Positions 51,597 through 63,075 are shown, numbered from the stretch's first letter. The stretch: 64,000 nucleotides of DNA from Owenia fusiformis (GCA_903813345.2 CAIIXF020000011.1:28142166-28206165); one strand, 5' to 3'. Numbers and translations are program-made. The notes: generated by a model from the sequence alone, not told the origin.

Positions 51597-54500
51597 TGTA
51601 ATGAACATTAGCTGTAAAATAAAACTGTGTGGGGTACTAATTGCTGCCTTTGCCTTTTATATATTCTGAGTAGGATGCACTGATTCCTGTTTTCCATAAA
51701 GAGGTAAAGGTCCTTCCTTTGCCCACATTTATTACTTAAAGTTGTAGCAAAGACTTGAGAGTGTAAGATGTTCGAGGCAATCTTTTTCAAAAATTATGCC
51801 AATTTTATTACACTTATTAATTTTTCTGAAAATAATTGAGATATCTGGTCAACGATGGAATTTTCTCATAGAAATTCTATTAAAATTGAAAAGGGGATCC
51901 TTTTGGGCAGAGAACTTTAAAGATGATGACAGCAAAGAACATTGCAAAATTGTGACAATTTTTTCAAAACTCATCCAATCTTTGTTACTCCTTTAAAGTC
52001 TCCTCTAAAATGAATGGCTCATTCATGTTAGCCATGTATTGTTTCATGAGACTATTCAAGCTGATGTCAATATGATTCTCTCTAAATAGCTGATGGTGTA
52101 AACCAATCATCATGAATTCGAAATCGTGAGATCATGAAACCTCCTGGATACAACTTAGTTAGTGAACTCTATAAGATATTCATTTTGTACAGATTAACTG
52201 TTTGTTCCCTGGTAATCCTTCAGGAATAAGATTTTTTAATGTGACGTTTCTGTAAAGATTTTGATCATTTGGGTCACTCTCATAAATATTTATGAAAATA
52301 AGGTGTAGGAGTAATTGTAATAGAGTGGCTATGTAAATGTTGAGTTAATCTGGGAAAATTAACGATTTGGGAATAACATTTGTTCCTTTATGAAATTATG
52401 ATGCATTCTGGGACTTAATCTGTGATTAATCCGCAATGGTATAAACTTTAGAATCGACAATGCTTGAGCATGTTGATATTTGGAAAAAAAATTCTTCAGA
52501 CAAAAATTTGAAAACAATGTAGAAAGATGTGAACATAATATTATTGATTAATTATATTTATTTAATAATATTTTCGTTTGTTATTATTGTTACTTTGGAG
52601 ACTAAATTAAAATGCAATAAGTAAATGTAAAAAAAGTTCAAGAAACTATAATTTTTGTATTTCATATACGGTAACATACAATTTAATAAACATTTATTTC
52701 TTCCCATGAGGTAATTAAGTCATCCCAAAATTTCATGGTAGAACAGCATTGTCATAGCAACCAAAACAAACATCACATATCTTGGGTGGTGCTTAGATAC
52801 CATAGCATTGTCATAGCAACTGCTGCATTACAATGCCAGAGGTCTGTAGTATCAGTTGAGAGGAACTCGCATAACTACATTTTAATGAAGCACAGAGGGC
52901 AACAAAGGAAAACACAAACAGTACAAACCATATTGACCCAATAAATAGTTACTAAAAATATGAAGTATTGCCGGAAGAGACAAAATGATTGCATCAAATA
53001 CCTATGTACTTAATAAGGAATGTTCATTTACCTATATGCACTGAATGTTGGCATTTCAGTAAAAAGAACCATATTGCATAATATCCTAAGGAGTTTTATT
53101 GGCATTTTCTGTATACTACTGTATTTCCACAGTATCAAAAGACCCTATATATATAATATATATATAGTGGCTGTAAACCTATATCATAAATTTACTTCAT
53201 GCTTGATTTATGAAAGAAAACTATACCAATATTATTTTGCAGTAGATTGTCTGCCTCAGTATGAAGGTATCACATACACGGCTCTCATATTGACAGCTCC
53301 ATAAGTGTGTGTGGGAGGCTTATTAACATCCCGGAGGTGATCTCCTTCAAGTCCAATCCGAGCAATTAAAACGAATCTTCATCAGGCCAACACAATTAAT
53401 ACACTGTAGATTGCGGTTAATTCTTCAGTATACTAAGTTTAGTAAGGAATGTTATAAGATGCCTATATTAGAAAGAAACAATGCGCTGTATCATACGCAA
53501 TTAATGAAATATTGTAATTCAAATTTTTCTTGCTGTGTTTTTGATTTAAGATGTTGTTAGGTCAACTTTTTTGATGGACTATGGAAAATATATTAGGGTT
53601 TAGATTTGATTGGATCTATTGTTTTACCCAAAGAGGTGAATCAAACTTTTATTTTAAAGGCTATAGATTATGTGTGCTTAGTTTGGGTGTCAATTACGAG
53701 AAAGTAGTGGAGCCTTTCATCTTATTAAAGTCAAGCATTAGTCTTTTATCAAGGGATTCAAAGTAAATAGCAAAGATCTCATGTTAAACTTTATTCAGTA
53801 ATCTGAGCCACAACTACTCAATTGAAGTGAACACTGAATGAGTAGTTAAATTACTTATATTTTTATTATCCTATTGATCTGTGAATGCACCTCCAAGTAG
53901 AATAACGAATTGTACAAATATGAAACAATAACATACAAGCGTGGTTGTACCATTATATTATTTTAGATTTATCGGATTTGGTGTCAGAGTTGCAATAATA
54001 ACACGAAAGCGTGTGCTGGATTTATGGAATCATTCATATGCAATTAGAGCTTAACGAGTTTGAGATATCGGTCAGATTATGTTTATTGTAAAATGATCTG
54101 ATCAACAAAAATTATACAATAAGATTGAAGTTTTGAAAAGACACACTTCAGGTAATCATAATTATTTCAAAGCGTGCCTTGATATAAATTTATATATGGA
54201 CAGCAGATAAAAGAAACAATTTGGGTTAATACCAAAGTAAATAGTTCTTGTATTATTTGGAAAAGATGAATCATTGATTTGGTTTTGAGCAAAATGATCC
54301 TTAATCTTACAACTGAACAGCTGAAAACAAACTATGTAGATTGCAAAAGTTTTTTTCTCATTGAATTATTCTTCCCTTAGGAAAAATACTCTTTTCCCTT
54401 TAAATCTTGATGATGTGTGTCAAGTTCTTGGGGTTGGCTTGTCTTATAGTTTTGCACAAAGATATGTTACCAAAAACAATAAATCTTACATTCAGTTGAA

Positions 54501-55227
54501 TTCAGCCACAATATTCCCAAGTAATATAATACAGGGTAACTTAAGTCCATATAATTCTTAAATTGCCACAGTGTTCACCAAGTGATACAGGGTAACCATA
54601 CACCCAGAATCATAGAAATGATATGTACAGGTATTCATTTCTACAACTTACCCATGAATAAACCATCACCTTGTAATACCCCAAAAATTGAAAATTGGTA
54701 GGAATATGTAGAAATGACCATTAGATAAGGAAAACAGGTCTTGAAACCTTTGCATAGAGTTCCAAAACTAAGTAAAATCCACTTAAACAGCTAAAAACTC
54801 TAGAGAATGTCTTAGAATAAACAGACCCCGATTGATACTTAAAGTACAAGGAAGATAAAAGTTTTTTAGCCCTTGATTTCCGGGTATCCAGCATGCTTAA
54901 TAGTAACCATAGTGTTAAAGTAGGAAACACCTGCATATCATATCACCCTAACATAACAAACCATGAAATAACCCACTCTCACTCCACTAGGAATAATTGT
55001 TTATTCAAAAAGAAAAGATACACTCCTTGAGTAAATAAACAAAACTAGAGTAGAACTCCTATTATAAACATTGAAAAACTGATTTGGGTTCCGGGTTATA
55101 GATTTCATACTACTGGATACAATATGATATTAAAATCATTTGATTATGGTTGTCAGATTTTTTTCTGTTTCAGTGTAAATTCTGGATATTGCATGAAATC
55201 CATAAATCAAATCCATTTCTACAACAC

Positions 55228-55960
55228 ATACAGCTGTATACGTACAACAAAACATACAGCTGTGCATGTATACCAGCAAATACAGCTATACATCAACACA
55301 TACATCTGTACATGTACTCAAACACTTACAGCTGTACATGTTTATCAACACTTACAGCTGTGCATATATACCAACACATACAGCTGTATGTGTACACCAA
55401 CACGTACAGCTGTACATGTACACCAACACATACAACTGTACATGTTTACCAAAACATACAGCTGTACATGTACATCAACATATACAGCTGTACATGTACA
55501 CCAACACATACAGCATGTGCATCAACACATACAGATGTACACCAACACATTCAGCTATACATGTACACCAACACATACAGCTGAACATGTACATCAACAT
55601 ATACAGCTGTACATGTATACCAACACATACAGCATGTGCATCAACACATACAGATGTACACCAACACATTCAGCTATACATGTACACCAACACATACAGC
55701 TGAACATGTACACCAACATATACACCTATAAATGTATATCAACACATACAGCTGTACATGTACATCAACACATACAGTTGTACATGTATAACAACACATA
55801 CAGCTGTACATGTACATCAATACATATACAGCTGTACATGTATATCAACACATACAGCTGCACGTCTACATCAACACATATGACTGTACATTTTGCTGTG
55901 AGCATCAACACATATAGCTGTACTTGCACTTCAACATATATGGAAACATCTTGTACTGAT
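55228..55960 (+). repeat. 26-bp minisatellite ACATACAGCTGTACATGTAC, about 28 copies
   Basis: Each unit has the E-box CAGCTG and the palindrome TGTACATGTACA followed by CCAACAC. A 26-bp period shifts the frame by one each unit, and no frame meets a stop. The same Y-S-C-T, T-A-V-H and I-Q-L-Y words therefore rotate through all three forward frames, giving a false 290-codon ORF. Confidence 0.85.
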
Positions 55961-56099
55961 TTAAATACAAAAATGAAAATAAAAGATATAATGTAACTGT
56001 ATTTATTTGTGTATATGTTCATGTTGCTTTTACCCTGACCCCTAAGGTTATAGCTTTACATGTGTTCATATTAAATACCCCTCCACACTGAGTACAACC

Positions 56100-56245
56100 T
56101 AATAATATATTTGCACATTCAAAGTACAACCAAACAAGCACAACAACATATCAGCACTACCAAACCAGTGCAATACTAGAACAACCAAACAAGCACAACC
56201 AAATACCAACACAACCAAATATCAGCACAACCAGCTAAACACCCA
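56100..56245 (+). repeat. CAACCAAACAAGCACAACC low-complexity repeat
   Basis: About ten irregular units of ACAACCAAA and ATCAGCACAACC. Confidence 0.6.
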
Positions 56246-57328
56246 ATATAAAATGTATATGTTCCCATGACAATATACTAGCAATCATGAAGTTGTAAAG
56301 ACATTATTCAAGTGGATCTGACTATTAGAGGGATTATCTAGAGGATAATCTGGAGGATTAACATCATAAAAGAACAGATTATTCCTGTAAATAATCTACT
56401 TAAATTGTTACATAATATTCTAGTTGTCTTTTTTTATTTAAAGGGAGAATCAATCATAAATAGAATTTTTTCTTTAAATTGTCATTTAATTAAGTTTTTT
56501 GGATCTTACCTCTATTAAATTTAGAATTTTCATGAATTGCAAAATTTTGTCAAAAGTTCTCCCTTTAGAAAAATATATGCATGCTTCATATTATTGTAGA
56601 ATCAGTTTATAATTATTAATTAAGTATAATGTTATTTTTATTTTAATAAATATAGTAATTAAAACTATAATTTATTTAATTATTACTAGCTTAGAATATG
56701 TACTTCTTTCATTTAAATTTTCTAATTCAAATTTTCTTAATTTAACGTGCATGTTTAGATATAATGAATGTACAGTAATGATTATGTATAATTTTATTAT
56801 GTTAATTATTATTAATTATAATTCAAACCTGCCTAGTTGTATTCTACATGTAGATAGAACAATTAAAGGCTCTTCTGTTGCATATACACACCATAATGCT
56901 CTTTTGATTAAAGCCTCTGGGTTGTGAAATCCACATTTAGCCAAACAGTTGTGGCTGTGTGTATTTGGAATAGAGGATCCTACCTTTCCTTGGTTAATGG
57001 AGCTATTTTAATATTTAAACCAAAATCTTTCTTTTTGGATCTTATTTAAGTCTTCTAGCTTTCAGTATTTTATACATTGCCGTAATTATTCTTTTCCATT
57101 TATTTATTGATTGTTGAACATTCAATGTCACTTTTTTGTCTGTACAAAAGATGTCACTTTTCTTCACCAGCTTCAAAAATAGCTTTGATTAAAAGTGATT
57201 TATAATTTTGTAAAGGAATTGCCATTATTTAATTATTCAATATATAAAGCCATTGTTTCTATGTATTTGAATTTTTGTTGATCACTTCTTTTAATTTCCA
57301 ATTCCCAGCCACGTGACAAGCATTCTCT

Positions 57329-57343
57329 GTTGCTATGGTAACC
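57329..57343. promoter_or_regulatory. X-box-like palindrome GTTGCTATGGTAACC
   Basis: Matches the RFX X-box shape, GTTGCC-AT-GGTAAC, as two half sites meeting at AT. It is about 470 bp before last exon A. A related weaker site, GGTTACTATAGTGAC, lies at 57361-57375. Confidence 0.4.
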
Positions 57344-57808
57344 ATATCATTTTGGATCGTGGTTACTATAGTGACAGGAAGACTTCCATCACAAACCTCA
57401 TGCTTCCTATCCTCTGTAAGACACCATCACTTTATTTTTTACAACCTGACCTGAGGTGGATTATGTCATAGTGAATAAAGAAACATTCTACTTGAGATGA
57501 AATGTTTAAATTGAATAAAGAAGCATTCAGATGAAATAAAAAAGCACTCAGATACCAGAGAAAAAAATGATAGAAAAATTATAAATTTTATGGAATAGAA
57601 AAATTCAAATCCACCCGGGTTAGCATTTCATTTGCTAAAATTTTCTCATTCTTCTGTCTTTGTCACGCTCATTTTTGAAATTTGACATCATGAGGTTTGA
57701 AAATTGTTGGTGTCTATGCCATTAGCTCCCTCTATACCTGTAGAATAGCTAGTGTCTGGTTCTGTTCCGTTGTTGATTTTGTATAGCTTATTAACTTATG
57801 TTTTTCAG

Positions 57809-57877
57809 ACAATGAATTACTTCAGATCCACTTTGGATGTTGTCATTAAACTCTCTCGCCAAGTACACGTAGGCTAG
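57809..57877 (+). CDS. Alternative last coding exon A of the LDLa precursor
   Basis: Twenty-two codons and a TAG stop, following an AG acceptor with a T-rich tract (ATGTTTTTCAG). Joined in phase 0 to exon 2 it gives a 181-residue precursor. The tail starts TMNYFRSTLDVV and ends in a basic stretch with Gly last. It shares the first five residues, the acceptor position and a spaced D-x-V and S-R pattern with exon B, 195 bp downstream (about 9 of 20 residues identical by eye). No AATAAA lies between its stop and exon B, so a transcript using this acceptor probably continues through exon B as 3' UTR. The choice would then be between two 3' splice sites rather than two poly(A) sites. The C-terminal Gly after His-Val could in principle be amidated, but there is no dibasic site beside it; that is speculation. 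Confidence 0.65.
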   Translation, partial: TMNYFRSTLDVVIKLSRQVHVG

Positions 57878-57941
57878 CACTAGTTAATAACACACACATG
57901 GGGAATTCTGTTGCACATCCGACCACCATAGCGACTAACCT

Positions 57942-57955
57942 GTTACCATGGTAAC
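57942..57955. promoter_or_regulatory. Perfect X-box palindrome GTTACCATGGTAAC between the two last exons
   Basis: A perfect 14-bp palindrome with two RFX half sites, placed between the stop of exon A and the acceptor of exon B. It could be a DNA site, an RNA hairpin affecting acceptor choice, or a trace of a repeat. Confidence 0.4.
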
Positions 57956-58003
57956 CGTTCACACGCTGGTAACTGAAGCAGTTTTGTCTGGTTTCATTTT
58001 CAG

Positions 58004-58066
58004 ACGATGAATTACTTCAAAGTGTTAATGGACGCTGTATTTGGTATTTCCCGCTCGATTGTATAG
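58004..58066 (+). CDS. Alternative last coding exon B of the LDLa precursor
   Basis: Twenty codons and a TAG stop directly after the acceptor TTTCATTTTCAG, phase 0, giving a 179-residue precursor when joined to exon 2. The tail begins TMNYFKVLMDAVFG and reads as an amphipathic helix with hydrophobic residues every three to four positions. Its V-L-x-D-A core resembles, from memory, the C-terminal helix of arthropod LDLa peptides better than exon A does, so B may be the ancestral version and A the diverged duplicate; this is inference. The polypyrimidine tract is stronger than that of exon A. An antisense open frame crosses this exon but has no support as a gene. Confidence 0.7.
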   Translation, partial: TMNYFKVLMDAVFGISRSIV

Positions 58067-58247
58067 CGGTAACTCTGGGCTGTATCGTCGCAGCCTCATT
58101 CTGGTGGCCAGCGTCAACTGACTGACCAATCACAACCAAACACACATCCTGCATAGGCAGACGTAACAAACAATGTAGTGATTGGTTACTGATTGACACA
58201 CCTTCAAATATCAAGCCTGAACTGACAGGTCAACATCACTAAGTCAT

Positions 58248-58263
58248 GGTATCCATAGCAACC
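58248..58263. promoter_or_regulatory. X-box-like site GGTATCCATAGCAACC
   Basis: Third member of the cluster, 180 bp after exon B. Another, GTAACCATAGCAAC, lies at 58408-58421. Confidence 0.35.
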
Positions 58264-58294
58264 AGTTAGTCATGGTCCCCATGACGACTGGGTG

Positions 58295-58300
58295 ATTAAA
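58295..58300 (+). terminator. Possible poly(A) signal ATTAAA of the LDLa precursor gene
   Basis: It is the first acceptable variant signal after exon B, about 230 nt past the stop. No canonical AATAAA is seen close downstream, so the true 3' end is uncertain. Confidence 0.25.
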
Positions 58301-59354
58301 ATATCAGAGGGAGGAGATGGAATGGCAGCAATGGATATAGACAGAACAGCCAAAAAAGAGTCCAAAATACCCTAATTTTTCAAAGTGCTGCAATAACGAT
58401 CATTGCAGTAACCATAGCAACTGGTACAAAACCTATCCAATGCATCATCTGCCATGTTTGATGAGAATTTAAAGAACGGCTTAAAATCAAGAATTGCTAC
58501 AAGTTCACCTTTGTAAGTGGGCTTGGTGGCATATATCAGAACATGATGAAAAATTGGGAAATCATAGTAACTGATTCATTTAATGCCTTTTTCTTAAGAT
58601 AAAACATATGGTTCGCTTTCCGTGTGCGGAAGTATTGACTGCATTCCATCAGATTGTAAATCAGATCATGAAAAACATGCTTTTTATCAAGTAGTCTAAA
58701 CTTTTAAAGAAACATTATTCTAGCGAGAGTCATGATAACTGAGTTGAGCTGGTGCACCCAAGGATAAATGTTGGAGTAAAACTCCACCAAAATATGTTCA
58801 ATACATTATCCCTCCTCCAGAAATTGGTAGTGATATTGAAAGTAAAACATTTTTATTTAATTTTAAAGACATCCTTAATCCTTGATGTGACCCACTCATA
58901 TGATAAAATGATAATTAGAAATACTTTTGGTTTGAGATTACACTCTTTGGATGTTCAGTTTAAACAATTTTGGTTTGGATGCTGATATGTCTAATTTCCG
59001 CTTTATTGCAGTGGTCAATTGAACTTATATCACTGGCAGATGATAGCACATATTGGAATAGTACAATACCAGATTTAAGAGCTGAAACTTTAATAGTTTC
59101 TACATCTAAGGGTATTTTAACACATTTTTGGTAGCCACAAAATTCTAACTTTTAGGAACCTCCCGGTTTCTACATGAAGATTGCTGTATGAATGACAAGA
59201 AGCAATTGAAAGTCACTTATTTATAAATATTATATATATGAAATTGTAATTTATTTTTTAAAGAAACTCGTAATTTATGTGTAATCTCAACGACATTGAA
59301 TGATACCTGGTTGTCATAGTTATGGGTGATTATGAAAATTCTATTTATTATCCC

Positions 59355-59369
59355 GTTGCCATGGTAACC
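59355..59369. promoter_or_regulatory. X-box-like site GTTGCCATGGTAACC
   Basis: Near-perfect RFX-type palindrome 1.3 kb after exon B. A weaker GGTTGTCATAGTTA is at 59309-59322. Half-site versions (TTGTCATAGCAAC) also occur at about 52750 and 52808. Confidence 0.35.
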
Positions 59370-59976
59370 AGGTATTGTTTGACAATTTTGTTGTATATTG
59401 GCCTTTCTTTCAACAGCCCGTCACCTGAGATTATATATATAACAATATTCTAACATTAATTGACATAATAACTGATTCACTCTGTACTGTGTAGTTTAGT
59501 CCATGACACCCTTTGTTCTCGACATTATGGCTTTTATCATTATAGCCATTTAAAGTATTCAAATCATCTAATTTTACAGTGAAGGAGTTATGTATTGTTA
59601 GACTCCATGATCTTCAGATTCTAGAGTTCCTGCCATGTTGGGAAAATATTTGTAAGTAGGTTGCAAAATTGGGTCAAATCAATTTTTCTGTTTCTGCCAT
59701 AGAGAGGATTTTGTGAAATGCTGGAAAATTTGGGGAAGAAAATTCAGTGCTTTGGCATTTTAAAAAGGGGCAGCTATAACATCTAAAGGTCAAAATTTTG
59801 GTCAAAGAAATTTTCCTTGATACTGGCCGTATTATTTAATGACTTTGATTTTCTAGAATCTGGAATTAATCATGTTCTGGATTAGTTTAGTTGTAATTGT
59901 AAATCACTAATTGATACCATTAGATGACATGTCCTATGTGTAGGCTCTAAGTCAAGTCAAGGATGGTACACATATC

Positions 59977-60021
59977 CCATGATGCAACTGTTTTGTCACC
60001 TATTCCTAATGCATTATGGGA
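59977..60021. repeat. Inverted pair CCCATGATGCA / TGCATTATGGG
   Basis: Both arms look like the ZNF143/Staf-type word TCCCATxATGCA, 22 bp apart in opposite orientation. Confidence 0.35.
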
Positions 60022-60169
60022 TTGTGTGATACCATCCATTGGATGAGTCTAAACTATAAAGGTACTGAAACATTTCTAATGTACTAATTGTTATTCATGT
60101 ACATGTATATATATCTAGGATGTTCTGTTCAGTCCCACATAGACATCCCATACCCACAATCCTCTCAGA

Positions 60170-60182
60170 ACCCCCCCCCCCC
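60170..60182 (+). repeat. Poly(C) run
   Basis: About 13 C's followed by ACCTCCTAATATCAC; a homopolymer of uncertain length. Confidence 0.7.
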
Positions 60183-60259
60183 ACCTCCTAATATCACAAT
60201 GCACTTATTCTTGTATTAGGTATTGGTGTCGGTAGTTGTATTATCTAATGTTTTGACAT

Positions 60260-60312
60260 AAGGATAAGTGTCAGGTGTATGGTGTCAGGTATATGGTGTC
60301 AGGTGTAGGGGA
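60260..60312 (+). repeat. GTATGGTGTCAGGT triplicate
   Basis: About three and a half units of 14-15 bp. Confidence 0.7.
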
Positions 60313-60356
60313 GTGTGCCAAAAACGCAGCATGGTGGCTTGTTATTGAATTGAGAA

Positions 60357-60542
60357 CAGACCCGTAGCCAGGATTTGCCAAGGGGGATTCACTTTTAAAA
60401 AAGATTCCAGGGGGTTCACCTTTGACAACTTTGGCTCAAAAATGCCCAAAATCACTTGAAAAGTGCTCAGAATGTTGAAAAACTGCATGATTTTGAAATA
60501 ACTTTGGCTCAAACCCATCGAACCCCCCTGGCTACGGGTCTG
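60357..60542. mobile_element. 186-bp MITE with perfect 16-bp terminal repeats
   Basis: Starts CAGACCCGTAGCCAGG and ends with its exact reverse complement. GAGAA flanks both sides (60352-60356 and 60543-60547). No coding capacity. The ends resemble hAT-like MITEs, from memory, but a 5-bp duplication is shorter than the usual 8. Confidence 0.75.
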
Positions 60543-60974
60543 GAGAACATCCTCAGGGATTAAAGTTGTTTAAGAATATTGACTCTAAAGCAGACCTGAA
60601 GGAAAAGATTATGATTGAATTAGAATTCTGACAAAAAATTGGAAACACTTTAATCCCTGATCTTGTTTCAGATCTTGTATTTGAACAACAATAGATTTAG
60701 TTATTCATGCACACAGTAGGCCTACAGTATGTTGCATTGTAACTCATTCATTCAAATGACTCGATTAGGAAATGTTTTATAGAATATGTAAATTAACAAT
60801 AGTCATTTTTATTTGACCAATTTGCATCACCAGAAAATTAAAGAGGCAACAAATGATAGAAACAAGTTGAAACTTTTTGAAAAATCATAGTTTAACAATA
60901 TATTTTGCTCATGGCATTGTCATACCTATTTCCAAAAACAAGTCTTGGAGGCAAGACTTTGTTACATGAAAATG

Positions 60975-61130
60975 ACTTGAAAGATGTTTGGCATCCTTGC
61001 CTAAAAGTCTTTTTGACATCGTTACCTGAAAGTCTTTTTGACACCATTGCCTGAAAGTCTTTTTGACATCATTGCCTAAAAGTCTTTGTGACATCATTGC
61101 CTGAAAGTCTCTATGATACCATTACCTACA
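60975..61130 (-). repeat. 25-bp array CTGAAAGTCTTTTTGACATC
   Basis: About six units, cleanest at 61000-61110. Confidence 0.8.
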
Positions 61131-61431
61131 TATTGTAAACTGGAAACCTTGTGGTAAATGTTGTCTTAGAATAATAGAAAGTCTACTTATGTAGAATCCT
61201 AATTTTGATAATCATTAATTCCAACATTATCTACTTGTTGATTATACCCAAATGTTGATAACTTCAACTTGTAGATAATAGCGAATTCCTTTCACATATG
61301 CCAAACCAGGATTTTCCGAAGATTTAAACACATAAAAGTCAAAAGTATTCCCTAGCATAGTGTTTGAGTTCTCTTGAATCTGACTTTTCATAGATAATGT
61401 ACAGGATGGAATTATTCTTTTTTGCTAAAAA

Positions 61432-61622
61432 AAGGTAAAATGATTTTTGAAACAGATTCTTGCAGATTTTCTTATCAGTATAATAAGCCAGATATTTAAA
61501 TCTCAAATTTTTGCTGAGAAATGGTAAATTGGTTGTTGAAACGGGTTCTTGCAGATTTTCTCCTCAGTATAATAAGCCAGATATTGAAATCTCAGATTTT
61601 GCTGAAAAATGGCAAAATGATT
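61432..61622 (+). repeat. Two-copy ~105-bp direct repeat
   Basis: GATTCTTGCAGATTTTCTTA and ATAATAAGCCAGATATTxAA occur twice in the same order. Confidence 0.75.
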
Positions 61623-61938
61623 TTTTGAGAAATTTAGTTTAAGATTTTATGGCCAGTGTTTGGTGACATCAATATTCCATTTATGGCATTTTTCAACATA
61701 AATGTAATTCTATGATAGATTCCGACTTTCTTGACAAAATGGTATTTGATGTAGTTTATGTGAGTGCATGTGGATGTATATCTATTGACAAATGTGCCAA
61801 TATTATGTGAACATACATTGATGTTATGTAAACAAACACATGTGTGATGTAAACAAACATACATGTTTTGTAAACAATTACATGCGCAGAAAAAACATTA
61901 ATGTTATTCTTAAAAATAAAAAAAAACATGAATACATA

Positions 61939-62019
61939 CAGGGTGTTGCAAAAGTACAAGAGAAATTCTAAAATACTATCTAAAATGTTACATTTAATAA
62001 TAAAAAATGTGACACCCTG
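61939..62019. mobile_element. 81-bp MITE with CAGGGTGT ends
   Basis: CAGGGTGT at the left, ACACCCTG at the right, TA on both sides. It shares its first eight bases with the mariner-like element at 38526 and may be cross-mobilised by the same transposase. Confidence 0.55.
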
Positions 62020-62899
62020 TATATGACATGGATAAAAATAAAATCATACTAGGTTTATATTTTCAAATGTTGAATTATCTCAAAAATGCATCATTGAATT
62101 ATTTGAAGCATTTTTGTTTCTATGTTTAGATCAAAATAATGTGTCTCATTTTATGATATCATTTTCTTCAATTTTTTCCATTTTCTTTAAAAACAAATGT
62201 AATATTGTGTCTGAGAATTCTATTATTGAACTATACACATGTACCTTTCGTTCAAAGATTAGTTGGATATTCAAAATGTATAGGTACACAAGCACCTAGA
62301 TGTTGATATATTAATTAAAACCATCACTAAATTAATTGTCAATGTATGGAGTAAATACTAGAAATCTTTGCAATTACTGCATTAGTTGTAAAATTTTTGA
62401 ATCGTTCAAGATACAGTCAAATTTTGAAGGTAATTTTTGAATCCTGTCAATGTGTAAAATATTCAGTGGTCAACTTAACAAAAACTAGTGGCAAACATTG
62501 GAATTATCAAAATTTAAACGATAAAAGCTATCTAGTTTTTAAAGACCAAGTGACATTTTGGGCATTGGTTCATATTGGAATGTGTATTTGAAGTTAAGAT
62601 ATGGACTGTGTGTGTAGAGTTGTATCACACACGATGTAAACAAGGTGTAAAGTATTATAATAACGTATTGCATTTGGTGTAAACTAAATTCTATAATGTA
62701 CAAAATCTATGTACATAATGCAAGGAATCTCAACATAAGAATAAACAATATGAAAACCTATTTCAAAATTGAGAATTTTTAGTTTTTTTATTATTGAGTT
62801 GCTTGTTACTGTTTAAAAGTCTCATAGCTACTGTATATGGTTATGATGGACCTTGTGTGTTGCCATTAAATTGAAAACAGAAACCGAAGGAAATATATG

Positions 62900-63075
62900 A
62901 TGGAATAGAGAAATAGAGAGTTTGGGAAATGGAGACATGGAAAGTATTGAATTCGTAATACGAATAGAGAATTGAAAAATTTAGAATAAGAGAAATAGAA
63001 AATTGGGGAAATGGACAGATTTGGACAATAGAGAATTTGGGAAATGGCAATGGAAAATATAGAATTGGAAGAAAG
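62900..63075 (+). repeat. Purine-rich GAATAGAGAATTTGGGAAATGG repeats
   Basis: Degenerate units of about 20-40 bp made from AGAGAATTTGGG and GAAATGGA. They make several false - strand frames rich in F, S, L and I. Confidence 0.65.

Larger units (their letters stand above)
43185..57808 (+). other. Intron 2 of the LDLa precursor gene (about 14.6 kb)
   Basis: Runs from the GTAAGT donor after exon 2 to either last-exon acceptor (57808 or 58003). It holds an ATACA-rich array, a 40-bp array, the GTACAGT minisatellite with a fold-back insert, and a 26-bp CAGCTG minisatellite. About 43.8-47.0, 48.7-50.9, 51.6-55.1 and 56.3-57.3 kb show no gene or repeat that I recognise. Confidence 0.65.

Noticed and set aside
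55124-55996. 290-codon open frame, the longest in the window
   Set aside because: It is produced by a 26-bp tandem repeat with no stop in any forward frame; the same peptide words rotate through all three frames.
58017-58214. 65-codon - strand frame across last exon B
   Set aside because: Antisense of the supported exon and its 3' UTR, with no independent support.
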